64,000 nt of DNA from Bactericera cockerelli (Eukaryota > Arthropoda > Insecta > Hemiptera > Triozidae). The notes beneath the pieces are model-generated. The model was not told the DNA's origin. It did not search any database and was given only the letters and a program-made list of their open reading frames with translations. Shown piece after piece: positions 1-11,142 of the stretch (positions are counted from its first letter, which is position 1; each line of letters opens with the position of its first letter). The position numbers and the translations under genes are program-made. The DNA lies in NCBI GenBank assembly GCA_024516035.1, contig CM044959.1, positions 34,462,662 to 34,526,661 on the forward strand, in the 5' to 3' direction.

Positions 1-1636
1 GTAAGTAATTTTTGACTTCATGTATGGATAGTCATGCATATTTCCCTTGAAATGCAGTTGGTTGCATAAAAAAATATTGAAAGACCAGAGAGATATTTAA
101 TCATAAGTTCAATACTTTTCTAAAATTTGATTTTTCCCTGTTTTCCCTTTCGTGAATTTAGAGTACTTCTACAGTTGCAATTCTGCGTATCACTAGTTAA
201 AAAAATACCCTATTATGTTTAGTTTTATAAAAAAGAAAGCTCATTTATAATACTTTAAAGATCATGGAACGCAGTGCACACAAAGCTCAAAAAACACTTC
301 TGAATCATGATGGAAAATTCAAATTTGGCTGAATTTTAACAAAATTGGCGCGTAATTTGAGGTATAAATACACTGCTCTGGGATGTTTAACAGAGGGAAA
401 TTGATCATTCACAGTGGTCGGTCGGTGTGAACTTTTATGTGAATCACAGGGTTATCATGAGGAAAAATGAGAGAGGCTGCAACGAAAGCGGCAACCAGTG
501 GTGTAATTATGGAAAAAGAATACACATGGAGAAAGACTCTGCGCTACCAACAAAAATTATGATTTTATTTTTAGAAGTAAAATTAAAAATATCATTTTTG
601 GGTTTATCACAATCATGATACCAAAAACATAACAAATAGTGCCGAAAATTAACCTTGGGTAAAACTCGAACATCCAACCTTAAGGTTACTATTATTATTA
701 ATACTTTATTTTTATTTTATAAACAATTGGACCAAGCTTTATTTACATTTTTTTTTACAATGAACATGGTAACAATTTGTGAAATAAATATAAACAAAGA
801 CTGATCAAGGGTGGTGATACAGTGATACATGTTTGTAGTTTATTGATAAATTACAAACATGATACATTCTGCAACACAGGACATGAAATGAAAAGAACCC
901 AAAAGAATATGTAGCGAACCAAGGGCGAGGTTTAAAGCTTGTGGCTTTCTCTTCCAACGAACAAATTGATCGCCTTGTTATTTTAACTATTAGATTTGAT
1001 TGATATAGTTGGTTAATAGAACTAATTGTACTCAGAAAATTTTCATTTATAGCTTGCAGTTGGCACAAAAATAGTCACACAGACCGCTTCAGGCATCGAG
1101 TGTTCTTCAAAATGCAATAGCGCCCAGATTCAAAATTTGAAAGATGTGTTTCTCTCCTTCTGGTGCCGTTTGATAAGGCGTATCTCATTCGTTCCTTCAC
1201 GCGTCTGAAAGAACTTTGTATTTATTGAAACAAAATAGCAAAGGGTATTTTTTTACCTAGTGATACGCAGAATTGCAGCTGTAGAAGTACTCTAAATTCA
1301 CGAAAGGGAAAACAGGGAAAAATCGAATTTTAGAAAAATATTGAACTTATGATTAAATATCTCTCTGGTCTTTCAATATTTTTTCATGCAACCAACTGCA
1401 TTTCAAGGGAAAAATGCATGACTATCCATACATGAAGTCAAAAATTACTTACTGGCTACCATTTCTTTAAAAACGTGCATCGATCTAAGTGACCTCTAGA
1501 CCTGTGGGAAAAATAGGGATTTGGCCATAACTCTTTAACGAAGCAAAATGCCCCACTGCAAGTTTCGCTCATATGATAGTCCACGGTGGGCTGAACCTAC
1601 CCTCAAAATATTTGCATCTGTATGCGGGACACCCTG
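1..1636. mobile_element. Right part of a long-TIR transposon cut by the window start
   Basis: Bases 1-211 are an inverted copy of 1242-1452; position 1 pairs with 1452 and 211 with 1242 without net indels. Beyond 1452 the right arm runs on to CACCCTG followed by TA at 1637-1638, the same terminus as other elements in this window. The matching outer part of the left arm (about 185 bp) must lie left of the window, so the TIR is about 395 bp. The interior (212-1241) has only short unconvincing reading frames, so this is probably a non-autonomous derivative of a Tc1/mariner-like family that targets TA. It lies upstream of, or in an intron of, the SLC35B3-like gene. Confidence 0.75.
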
Positions 1637-1638
1637 TA

Positions 1639-2075
1639 TAGGTGATTTCAAATGCATATTTGAAAACACCTTATGTCATGGGTTTGAAACCCAGCCAGGA
1701 TATGACAAGTTATCCTCCCATTTGGGATTTTTACCACATAATAATATGTCTTGGGCTTACCGCTCGAATAATGAGACTTTAATTGTCCTAATCAAGCAGT
1801 ATAAATAAGGTGATATTATTATTATTCTCTTTTACCTATGTGTTTTCAACACTTATAAGATTGAGTCTGTAATTGTAAATAATTAAAAGGTATTTTTACC
1901 CCTGGAAATGGTCCTATGTAATCTTAAATAATATGTACATATTATCTACACTGGCATTAAACTTGTGTTGGATACACAATTATTTTTTTGTCAAAAACTG
2001 TGTTCAGCAATTTTAAGCACTTGACATACATTATTTTATTATTATTGAAGTATAAGTTGGACCTCTTCCTTCCAG
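1639..2075. other. Intronic AT-rich sequence, no feature seen
   Basis: This lies between the end of the TIR element and the first recognised transporter exon. I found no segment resembling the N-terminal membrane helices of SLC35B3, so the upstream exons are probably left of the window. Confidence 0.5.
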
Positions 2076-5000
2076 GATTCCACTCAAGTTCTACTGTCTG
2101 CTGGCGGTGCTTACACTGGGAACCATGGGGTTCTCCAACTCTTCCCTGGAGTACCTCAACTACCCCACCCAGGTCATTTTCAAGTGTTGTAAACTCATTC
2201 CTGTCCTCATAGGTAAACAAAGTGAATTATTTCTTTATTCTAGAAAACAAAATTTAAAAAAATTACAATATCAAAAGAATTTGTCATTAAAAAATATTTT
2301 TTTTATATATTTTCAGGTGGTCAATTTTTTTTGGTTCTATTAGTTATTAGTTAATACCTCGTGAGAACAAATGAGTTGCTTCATTGATCCAAGCAGTAAC
2401 CAGTGGTGGAATTATTGGCAAATGGCAAATGATATACAAGGATAGAAAAGAATTGGGAAAGTCCTATAATTCTGAGGATTTTTGCACTACCCACTGAAAT
2501 TGTGATACATATGATAACACACATTACCTTATTATTTCCAGGTGGAATACTGATTCAGAATAAGAAATTCTCTCACATGGAGTTCATAGCAGCTCTCAGC
2601 ATGTGTTTAGGTCTGGTAGCATTCACTCTGGCAGATGTAAAGACATCTCCTAATTTTCATGCTGTTGGTGAGTAGAAAGAAAAATTTCTATCTAGTGTTA
2701 CAACTAACATAGAGCCTATTTATCAATAAAATTAATAAATGGGTTTCTGATCATGGGATTCAAACCACAGACCTCTGGCTACGAGTCCGCCGCCTTATCG
2801 ATTGAGCTACTGAAGTCGGTGACACTTATTATTATTACCTATCTAGCACAGGTGGCATGCTATAACATTTCACTGTTTTCTCTCACACTCCAAGTATGGA
2901 GTGTCGACGATTGTGTTATCTCATAGCCACTCATAGGCCCTATACACTCAAACCTGGATATAAGAGAAATGGATATTATAGAAACTTGGATAAAAGAGAA
3001 CAATTTTTAGGTCAAATTTACTTCCTATAAGTGAAAAAAATATCTTTATAAGAGAAACATGGATATAAGAAGGATTGGGTGGAAGATATTTAAGGGTTGG
3101 GTGGAATAGATTGCCACAGGTAATAACCCCGCCTTTTAGGTAGGACATTAGCTTTATTCTCTTTTTTGTTCTTGTTTCTTTGTTCAATCTATTTATTTTT
3201 TATTTATAATTACATTGTATTTTACTGTATATAGTTTACTTTGTCTTACCTAATAAAACATAATATTAATAAGAGGAAAAAAATTCCGGTCTCTTGAGTT
3301 CTCTTATATCCAGTTTCAACTGTATCATACGCTATATTCTTTTTTTTTATGTTTCTAATAATAATAATAATAAATACCGTTAGGTATTGTATATTTTACG
3401 GTACATAACCAATTTACAATATTAACAAAATATAAGATATATTACGTTTAACTTCCAGGCGTCCTCATCATATCCATGGCTCTCCTGTGTGACGCCGCCA
3501 TAGGCAACTTCCAGGAGAAGTTCATGAAGCAGTACGCCGCGAGCAATGCAGAGGTGGTGCTCTACTCATACGCCATCGGCTTCGGGTACCTGGTGGTCCT
3601 GATGAGTCTCAGTGGTGGTCTCGCCAGTGGCTACCACTTCAGCTCACAGGTATGTTTTTATTTTATTTTTTCTTTTTTTTCTGGCATTGGTAGGCAAAGC
3701 CATTCCATACAGCCAAAGGGTTCTAATTAATTGTAGGTTATTAAAGCCAAATAAAATTACAATTAATACAAAATAAAGGTGAAATATTACATAAATACAT
3801 ATTTATGATTAATTAAATATGAATTTGGTTTCGGTTAATGAAATCATAAATGAATCCATATGTTCTGGTATCATGCAGTATGGTTTTGTAAGAAAAGGGG
3901 TTGTCACATATTTTTGTTAATGATGAAATAAACTTTTTCGTGTGAGAGTATATTTCTTGCATACCATTAGAATGTGTTCGAAGTCCTCTTTTGTTAATCA
4001 CTTCTCATACTCGCTTTAAATCGTACAGTAAAAAAGATTTTCAAGTTTTGAGACTGGGTTTCGGAAGTCGAGGAACAATATAGAAAAATGTCATATTTTT
4101 CATTGACAAGTTGTCCTTTTATATCGAGATTTTTCTTACATGCAGTTTCGAATTTAATGAAAACACTATCACAAACAATTATTTGTGATTGTGTGAAAAT
4201 TTACTTTCACATCTATTCTAACTAAATGAAGAAAGAAAATAGAAACATACCCAATAGAAAGAAAAAGAAAATATGAATTTAAAACTAAGTATACTCGGGT
4301 ATTGATGGATAAAGGGTTGGGTGGAAGAGATTGTCACAGGCAATAACCCTGCCCTTTAGGTAGGACATTAGTGTTATTTTCCTTTTTTATTTATTTATTT
4401 TGTAATTTGTTTGTTTTTTTTAATTTATACTGTCAACATTGTACTTTGTCCTCCTATTAAAGCATACTATAATAATAATAATATGCTGTGTATTTTTGCA
4501 ACCGTCAAATATGTGGGCAGATATTTGGGCAGCTTGGTTTGAAAGTAAAACTGTATCTCTCTCCCTGTATGTTTCAGCACCCTATCGTGTACATGTACGC
4601 GTTGCTCTTCTCAGTATCAGGCTACCTGGGCGTGCAGGTGGTTCTCACTCTAGTCAAGACCTGCGGCGCTTTCGTCGCCGTCACTGTGACCACCTGCAGG
4701 AAGGCGGTCACCATCGTGCTCTCCTTTGTGTTCTTCGCCAAGCCCTTCACCTTCCAGTGAGCTTACTTCTATTATTATTTTTTTTTTATGGCTGTAACGG
4801 CAGGATTCTCACACTGTGAGCTCTTTCACCCAACCGATGATTTCCCCTCAATCATTCCACAAGGCAAGGCCCGATGGTCAGACAGAAAGGGGAATAAGTA
4901 GAAAAAGAAGAGAGAGAGAGAGAGAAAAAAAAATAAAATAATTATTCCCTATTAAAGTCGAAATTGCATGTAAAAAAAACCTCGATATAAGAGGACAATA

Positions 5001-5837
5001 ATTCAGTTCCAATTTACCTCTTTATGGAAAAAATAACCTCTTTATAAGAGAATCTTGGGTATAAGAGAAAATTTTCCGGTCCCTTGAGTTCTCTTACAAG
5101 CAAGTTCGACCGTATTTTTTTATCATCTAACCTGGTATGTCACAATAGATCTAAATAGAGGTCGGTGTGATAATTGGTGCTTCTCTTGTGGGACTCCAAC
5201 CAGTCTATAATAATTAATAATAAAAAAAAAACCTGGTTGTAGGTTATGAATGAAAACGTCGTACAATAACTAACACTGCAACCTAATGAGATTTATTTAT
5301 TATTTTTAGTATTTGGTTTTAACGTCCTGATTTGAGTTATTCAGGACGGGTGTTTTACTCTTAATTTGCTGATGATCGTACCACCCTACCAGCTACACAC
5401 TTTAGCCTTACATATCCTGGTTAGGGCCAACAATGCTAGCCTTACGTGTTTAGAGGGAACAAAAAATTCTACCCACGTATTCAGGATCTCTGGACCACGG
5501 GCTGTAGTCATTCGATTTTGATAATTTTATGTGTTCTGTTTAGTATACAATAGAGAATATCAAGATACTTATGAACTAACCTAAATGATAAACTCCTGTC
5601 GTGAGATGACCATGTAGTTAAAAGAGATTAAACTTAAAAAAAAATGATAAATTCAAATTTTGTTCATTAATGTATTCTTTTTTTTTACTTCTCAGATACG
5701 TGTGGGCGGGGCTACTCATACTCCTAGGAATCTATCTGAACCTTCTCAACAAGAGTAATCCCTCCTTAGATGCTTATCTAGTGAGCTTTTTGTCCAAGGT
5801 GATTCTAAGACGACGGCACCCCAGCTCTATTGTGTGA
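2076..5837 (+). CDS. SLC35B3: SLC35B3/PAPST2-like PAPS transporter, 3' five coding exons (N-terminus missing)
   Basis: Five exons join in frame: 2076-2212, 2542-2667, 3459-3649, 4578-4756 and 5696-5837 (TGA 5835-5837). All internal borders are AG/GT and the phases agree. The product (~257 aa visible) carries family segments such as GTMGFSNSSLEYLNYPTQVI, VIFKCCKLIPV, the DAAIGNFQEKFMKQ loop, VLYSYAIGFGY, VTVTTCRKAVTIVLSF and FFAKPFTFQYVWAGLL. These identify a drug/metabolite-transporter-fold nucleotide-sugar transporter of the SLC35B3 branch. In the family this protein moves 3'-phosphoadenosine-5'-phosphosulfate into the Golgi lumen for sulfation of glycans and proteins. Full family proteins are roughly 370-430 aa, so about the first third is missing and should lie upstream of the window. 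Introns carry SINE-like and LINE-tail repeats. The last ~20 residues overlap a tandem DNA repeat. Confidence 0.9.
2741..2830 (-). repeat. tRNA-headed SINE-like fragment (family A) in intron
   Basis: On the - strand there is a box-A-like TAGCTCAAT and a box-B-like GGTTTGAATCCC around a tRNA-sized head, with the phrase GGCGGCGGACTCGTAGCC between them. Related heads occur at 15908, 34846, 43976 and 53362. It is a repeat, not a functional tRNA. Confidence 0.6.
2945..3325. repeat. pogo/Tigger-like MITE with an embedded LINE-tail repeat
   Basis: The outer ends are inverted: CTGGATATAAGAGAA near 2953 against TTCTCTTATATCCAG near 3300-3315. The middle (about 3090-3266) is a separate repeat beginning GGTTGGGTGGAATAGATTGC and ending in a TAATAAAACATAATATTAATAA-like tail, also present at 4310-4482. 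A related GGTATAAGAGAA palindrome occurs at 4976-5110. Confidence 0.5.
4310..4482 (+). repeat. 5'-truncated non-LTR retrotransposon 3' tail
   Basis: GGGTGGAAGAGATTGTCACA..., a GGTAGGACATTAG block, a T-rich stretch, then TACTTTGTC and an (ATA)n tail. The second copy is at 3090-3266. This layout is typical of LINE 3' untranslated ends followed by a simple-repeat tail. No coding sequence is retained. Confidence 0.5.
4976..5112. repeat. Degenerate pogo-like palindromic MITE
   Basis: CTCGATATAAGAGGA at the left and TTGAGTTCTCTTACAAGCAAG at the right are inverted versions of each other, and the internal TATAAGAGAA motifs match the 2945-3325 repeat. Confidence 0.4.
5300..5525 (-). repeat. SINE-like repeat (family B), degenerate, in last intron
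   Basis: Shares the TTTAACGTCCTG... CAGGACGGGTGTTTTAC block and the CAGGATCTCTGGACCACGGGC block with copies at 13905-14271, 33795-33958 and 49944-50150. The tRNA-like head would be at the right end but is decayed here. Confidence 0.5.
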
Positions 5838-5970
5838 CAGCTGTGACACTTATCAAGGGAGCTTCCTATCCAAGGTGCTCCTGAGAATCCCCATCTCTAT
5901 TGTGTGACACTCATCTAATGACCTTTCAATTCAAGCTGATTCTGAGACTTACCAGCCTATGTGTGACACT
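5773..5970 (+). repeat. Three-copy degenerate tandem repeat across the transporter stop codon
   Basis: Units start at 5773, 5849 and 5910 (76, 61 and 61 bp). Shared phrases are CTTATC/CTCATC, a TCCAAGGTG-like core, GATTCT(A/G)AGA and CTATTGTGTGACAC. The first unit encodes the transporter C-terminus and contains its TGA; units 2 and 3 fall in the 3' UTR. Confidence 0.7.
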
Positions 5971-6605
5971 CTAATATGCTGTGATATAAAAAATCTTTCT
6001 GTTATAAATCAATTACTTTTTGAGAACGTATAACGGTTTTTCGTGTCAACTGATTTGGATTAGACACAGAAACATGATAAAAGAAAAGTATCCTCGCCCT
6101 GATTATTTCACTACCTTGAAAATATACTCAACTCTTCTCATGCTGTACCTGTGACAGAAAATTGAGAGCAAAATTCATAGTTTCAATATTAACCAGCTTG
6201 TTTGTTCTTTTCAACCAAGCATAAGTGGAGGGAAGACTTAATCAAAACAAGGCCGAGAACAAGTAGGTTAGAAAAAAGTAGAGTGGAAAATTAAGAACAA
6301 GGGTTCGTTCTTTTTAAAATCATAACTTCAAGTGAATGACCTGCTATAATGAACCAAGAGAACTCTGAATTTTGCTCTTGATAGCTGAGAGGAATTAATT
6401 GTGTTTGCTGTGATTTTATGTCTAATCTTGTTTTAAGTACGTATATTTCCGAAGAAGAATTGTAGGTATGTGTAGTATAATAATATTATGTAGGTACTTG
6501 TAATTACGGTGAAAAAATATTTATATTTTTATCTTAATATTTCTTATATAGTTTCGTAGTCGTGCAATATATTTATATTATTATTTTAACCTAAAATCAA
6601 ATAAA
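5838..6605 (+). other. Probable 3' UTR of the transporter with poly(A) signal
   Basis: No coding sequence follows the stop. AATAAA at 6600-6605 is a plausible poly(A) signal. On the opposite strand AATAAA occurs at 6652-6657 and 6667-6672 and could serve the convergent LRR gene, so the two transcripts would end almost head to head. Confidence 0.4.
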
Positions 6606-6884
6606 AAGATCGTAAAAAAACTCAGAATGCTTTTTTTTTAGTAGGTATAATTTTATTATAACATACTTTATTTTGTTTATGTACATTTTAAATATGTATT
6701 TTATACCAAGACTAGAATAAGTATAAGTGATTAACCTTAGATATCCCATGTACAATATGTACATAACTATTGTTGGACCAGCTGCTTTGAAAATATCAGA
6801 GTTTTCAAGAGAAATATTACCAAAAAACAATAAATAAATTATTTTTTGTAACATAAGAAAACTCTTCTATTTCGCCATCGGCAT

Positions 6885-9800
6885 TTATCTCAAAAATGTT
6901 AAAACTACACCTAGGACTATCATGGTCCATCCCCAGGATACAAAATCAGCTCGAGATACCCTCATACAATGTTCATCCCCATAGCTTTCTCCTCTACTAT
7001 CTACACTCCCCAAACACACCTCCACCATTCTGTCTCCCCCAGGTGCCAATTTCAATTTATTCAGCTTGATCACCTCATACCTGGAGTTGTAATGTTCTTG
7101 GCGCTGCAGCAGCACGCTATTATTCTCCTTAATACTAAGGTGAACATCCCCAATATCCCTGCGATGATTATTGATGTACCAGTTGATGTAGAGGTCTTTG
7201 TTTCTATTGATCTTGTTGATAGTTCTGAAGTTAATGTTGTGCAGAGATGACTTGTACTCCTCCGGGCAGTTCTCTACTGAGAGGTCCTCATCGAGAGACA
7301 TATTATAAATTGCCATTGGCTTTGGCAAGATACATTGCGTATTGAGCCAGTTGTTGTCAGGTTCTAGCTGATCATGGAGCCATTTGTAGAGTGGCAAGAT
7401 GTAGCAGTCACAAATGAGAGGATTGTGAGAGTAGTATAGCTTGGTTCTGTTGAGAAGTGCATACAGCTCAGTGGGTACATGTGTGATCTTGTTGTATTCG
7501 AAGTTCAGCTCTGCGAGATGAGTTGTGTTAAGTATCTCTTTGATTGGAACACTCGAGATAAGGTTATGACTCAAGTCGAGATGTGTCAGATTGCTAGGGA
7601 GTTTAAACACATAGGCTTCATGCAAGTTGGATATTTCATTGTGAGAGAGGTCTAGAACATGTAGGGAGGAAAAGTTACCGATGACGTATCGGCGTATCTC
7701 GTTGATTTGGTTGTGACTGAGGTTGAAAAGCTTGATGTCTTTGGTGCCGAATGTGAAATCAAAAGTCAAAACCGGAATAGAGTTGTAGCTGAGGTCTATG
7801 TTTTCCAATTTGTACTTGTAGTACTGGTTATAAGGAATTGACTTCTTTGTGAGGAAACTAATCTTGTTGTGACTTAGGTAAAGATTCTTCAAAGAAAGGC
7901 AGTCTTCAAAAAGACTGTTGGTTTTGTTGTCCAGAGACTCCAAATAATTATACGACAAATCCAAAGTATTTAGTGCTACCAAACCTTGGAATGCTCCGTT
8001 TGGAATGATCTCTATCTTGTTGTGTGATAGATTAAGATTGATTAGTTGCAAAAGACCATCAAACGCTTTCACACTTATGTTTAAAATTTCATTTCTTGAA
8101 ACGTCTAGGTCAAACACAACAGGCATACTTCCAAAAGCTGCTTTGCCTAGGCGCTCAATTCGATTTGCTCGCATGCCTAAATACCGCAGTGATGTGAAGT
8201 CAGACAATGCTTCATAAGGTACGACATTGAGTTTGTTGTAACCCAAATCTAAACTCTGTAATGTAAGCAATGGATAGAATGAGCCTTTGGTGAGAGTGTC
8301 ACCAATCAAGTTATGGGATAGATTCAAACTGAGAAGTGCATTCATAGAAGGCCATACATCGGAGTTGGGCAAGGTTTCGAATAGGTTATGACTCAGATCT
8401 AAATGACTCAGGGAGATGGCCAACTCAAACATTGAATTGATTTTGTTATGACTCAGACTGAGGGTAGAAAGAGAACTTAACTTTGTGAAAGCACCCTTGG
8501 ATATTTCACTGAGTTCATTATGATCCAGCCTGAGGTCTAGCACTGTGGATAGGGTACCGAATGTTTCACTCTTGATAACTTGCAGGGCGTTGTGAGTGAA
8601 GTTCAGAAAGCGGAGACTCAGCAAAGGTTGCATGACGGCACTGGATATGTAGGAGATCTGGTTGTGACTGGCGTCTATCGTGTGGAGCTCGTATAACTTG
8701 GGGAATGTGTTACGAGACATCTTCTCTATCTCGTTGTAGGAAACGTTAAATATCTTGATCCCTGTCATATTGGAGAGCGGCACGTGTTGCGTATCTTTCA
8801 GCTTGTTAAATGCCAACTGAAAGTTGAGAGGAAATGTCTGCTCATCAAACGCACTCTTGCTGAAATTTTCAATCATATTATAAGACATATCCAACATTGT
8901 AATATTGGCACAATTAATAAACGCATTTGTATTTATCTTGCTAATCTGGTTATGAGAAAGTAGAATATCAACATGATAGAGATCTTTAAAAGCGTTCTTC
9001 TCAATCTCTGTCACTAAATTGTGAGAGACATCTATTTTCTCTACGTAGTTCAGCTCGTAAAACATTTGAAAGTCGATCTTCTTGATGAAGTTGTACGAGA
9101 GATCAATAGTACCAATCCTCGTCATTGTGCTAAATGTACTTCTGCCGACATCCGAGATATTGTTGTTACTCAGGAAAAGTCTCCTGATAAGACGCATCCC
9201 CCTGAACGTATTCACATCAATCTTCTTGACCCGGTTGAAGTTCAAGTTGAGTACTTTGAGCAAATTGTTTCTCGCAAATATACTTCGACCAAGATCTTCA
9301 ATAGCATTGTTGGACATATTAAGCCAACCTAAACTTGACAGGTCACCGATATGACTGCCGTCAATTTTTTTAATCTGGTTAAAACTGAGATCTAGGACGT
9401 CGATAGTTTTCATTCCTTTGAACTGATTCTTCTTGAGTTCTGTTATGGCATTGTTGTGCAGATCTAAAGTCTTCAGCTTTTTCAATGGTGTGAAGACGGC
9501 GTTTGAGAATTGACTAATCTTACCATTGCTGATTGTAAGTCTCTCTAGGTTTCTATTCCAAGCGCCAGATTGGAATGTGTTGTCCTTTAGCTCGGCAATG
9601 TTGTGAGTATCAAGGACAAGTCTCTTCAGGTTGCCCAAGATCTTGAACGCCCCCGCAGGGACAGCTTCCAGCAAGCTGTTCTGGATGACAAGTTCAGTGA
9701 GGGTTTCGTTAATACCCAGGAATGTCTCGTCATCAATTTCTCTTAGTGGGATATTTTCTAGGAGCAAACTCTTGATATCCAAGCTGTAGAACAAGTCCCC

Positions 9801-10034
9801 GTACAAGCGACTGATGTTGCACTGGTTCAGATGGAGCTTTTCCAGTGGAGCTTGGGAGGAGGAAAGATCTGCAAGACTCACACTTAGGGTGGCAAGATTT
9901 GTGTTCTTGCACATGATGTTGAGACCTATGTCATTGCTGGAGATGCAAGTGCAGATGTGGTCATTAAGTATTGTCTTTGGACATCTATACTTTGGACCTG
10001 GCTCTATGTATACTGACCTCACTACTATCACCAA
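6885..10034 (-). CDS. Chaoptin/artichoke-like leucine-rich-repeat surface protein, large exon
   Basis: A 1049-codon uninterrupted frame ending in TAA at 6885-6887. After a cysteine-rich N-terminal cap (residues ~18-45) there are about 30 or more tandem 23-26-residue LRRs (residues ~60-865) of the LxxLxLSHNxI type. An LRRCT cap follows (CDC...C...C, ~870-925), then a fibronectin-III-like stretch (~930-1030) and a hydrophobic tail, SWGWTMIVLGVVLTF, fitting a GPI signal or membrane anchor. Many NxS/T sites are present. This layout matches insect chaoptin/artichoke-type cell-adhesion or matrix proteins; the exact orthologue is not determined. The leftmost codon at 10034 is TTG and no in-frame ATG follows the upstream stop (10065-10067). 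The minus strand has a pyrimidine-rich tract ending in TAG around 10022-10045, so the exon probably begins at a splice acceptor near 10021 and the signal peptide is encoded by an upstream exon not found. Confidence 0.85.
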   Translation of the reverse strand: MVIVVRSVYIEPGPKYRCPKTILNDHICTCISSNDIGLNIMCKNTNLATLSVSLADLSSSQAPLEKLHLNQCNISRLYGDLFYSLDIKSLLLENIPLREIDDETFLGINETLTELVIQNSLLEAVPAGAFKILGNLKRLVLDTHNIAELKDNTFQSGAWNRNLERLTISNGKISQFSNAVFTPLKKLKTLDLHNNAITELKKNQFKGMKTIDVLDLSFNQIKKIDGSHIGDLSSLGWLNMSNNAIEDLGRSIFARNNLLKVLNLNFNRVKKIDVNTFRGMRLIRRLFLSNNNISDVGRSTFSTMTRIGTIDLSYNFIKKIDFQMFYELNYVEKIDVSHNLVTEIEKNAFKDLYHVDILLSHNQISKINTNAFINCANITMLDMSYNMIENFSKSAFDEQTFPLNFQLAFNKLKDTQHVPLSNMTGIKIFNVSYNEIEKMSRNTFPKLYELHTIDASHNQISYISSAVMQPLLSLRFLNFTHNALQVIKSETFGTLSTVLDLRLDHNELSEISKGAFTKLSSLSTLSLSHNKINSMFELAISLSHLDLSHNLFETLPNSDVWPSMNALLSLNLSHNLIGDTLTKGSFYPLLTLQSLDLGYNKLNVVPYEALSDFTSLRYLGMRANRIERLGKAAFGSMPVVFDLDVSRNEILNISVKAFDGLLQLINLNLSHNKIEIIPNGAFQGLVALNTLDLSYNYLESLDNKTNSLFEDCLSLKNLYLSHNKISFLTKKSIPYNQYYKYKLENIDLSYNSIPVLTFDFTFGTKDIKLFNLSHNQINEIRRYVIGNFSSLHVLDLSHNEISNLHEAYVFKLPSNLTHLDLSHNLISSVPIKEILNTTHLAELNFEYNKITHVPTELYALLNRTKLYYSHNPLICDCYILPLYKWLHDQLEPDNNWLNTQCILPKPMAIYNMSLDEDLSVENCPEEYKSSLHNINFRTINKINRNKDLYINWYINNHRRDIGDVHLSIKENNSVLLQRQEHYNSRYEVIKLNKLKLAPGGDRMVEVCLGSVDSRGESYGDEHCMRVSRADFVSWGWTMIVLGVVLTFLR

Positions 10035-11037
10035 AAAGAAAAGAACACAAAAGCATAAGAAGCTTTATTCATCTTTATATCTTTTATCGTATCTTTTATC
10101 GTATCTGTAATCATTGTATAATTCTACGCCACGTCTTTAGTGACAGAGTTGAAGAATACAAAATACTCTTGTTTGGTCTCCGTTGACATTTCACAGAGAA
10201 TACCTGTCTAATAAACACAGGAGCATTTGTACAAGTCAGGCAATCTGGATCAATTTTCCACAGTTCCGATCTTTTTTACTGTCCGAGTCTTTTCAAGGTC
10301 TTGCACAAAAATAATCACACAATCTTGCGTATACCTAGTTACTTTCACTCTCTAAATTCACTAGAATCATAATGATTACACCATCAAAAAGTTTCATAAC
10401 AGCAAACAAATAAAAATGATAAAATAAAACAAAATATTAAACACGTTTTACATTATCATACTTTTTAACGCAATAAAAAAGACACGTAAAAAATATTATA
10501 TTAATTCGATGTATTATTTTTTAACAATTCCCTACAACACGGTGTTAGTAAAGACACAAGATCTCCCATTCACGAAGCACAAGAACTGACTTCAGTCGAA
10601 CCGATCTAACCTCTTGGAGAAACCAATGCATAGCAGGATATAGCAGTTCTTCGCCGGAGGGTTAATTGAGTGGTTTCCAAACATACTCCTGTCATGGTCT
10701 CCTCGGTTGTTTATAACTTTCCTTTTATATATCCAGTTTTTAATGTTTTAATATTTTGAACAGTAAAGCAATCAATTTTTAAAAATCGACTCGTTCTATC
10801 ATAGGTCACAGCCTGTTTTGTTCATAATTTTATTGATAAGGACTTACAAGACTTTATTATCATCTATTTATATTCTTTACAGTGCGACTTGGAACAATCC
10901 ATAGAATAAACAATGGATCTCACATTGCGTTAGAATTACATAATTATGTGTAGGGTACTCGTATCTAAGCAAAATATCCTGAATACCCATTTTTTCTTTT
11001 CACCATAAAATATTGTTAGTCATTTTCAAGTGGAAAG
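10035..11037. other. AT-rich intergenic or intronic sequence
   Basis: This is upstream of the LRR exon on its own strand. It probably holds intron and/or 5' sequence of that gene. I found no convincing exon with a start codon and signal peptide. Confidence 0.4.
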
Positions 11038-11142
11038 ATGCCCAATTATTCATTGAGAAACATGTGAATTTCATAGAATATCCCCCTACTATTTTGGGAT
11101 ATTCTATGAAATTTACATGTTCCTCAATGAATAATTGGGCAT
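11038..11142. repeat. Near-perfect hairpin, ~47-bp arms
   Basis: ATGCCCAATTATTCATTGAG at the left is the reverse complement of CTCAATGAATAATTGGGCAT at the right, and the arms continue inward to GAATATCCC / GGGATATTC around a ~12-nt centre. It looks like a small foldback MITE. Confidence 0.75.

Noticed and set aside
805..1068. 87-codon minus frame inside the first TIR element
   Set aside because: No transposase motif could be recognised; treated as chance.
4439..4819. 126-codon frame overlapping a transporter exon
   Set aside because: Out-of-frame reading of the exon at 4578-4756; the spliced frame matches SLC35B3 instead.
6969..10186. Several + strand frames over the LRR gene
   Set aside because: They are antisense shadows of the 1049-codon minus-strand LRR frame.
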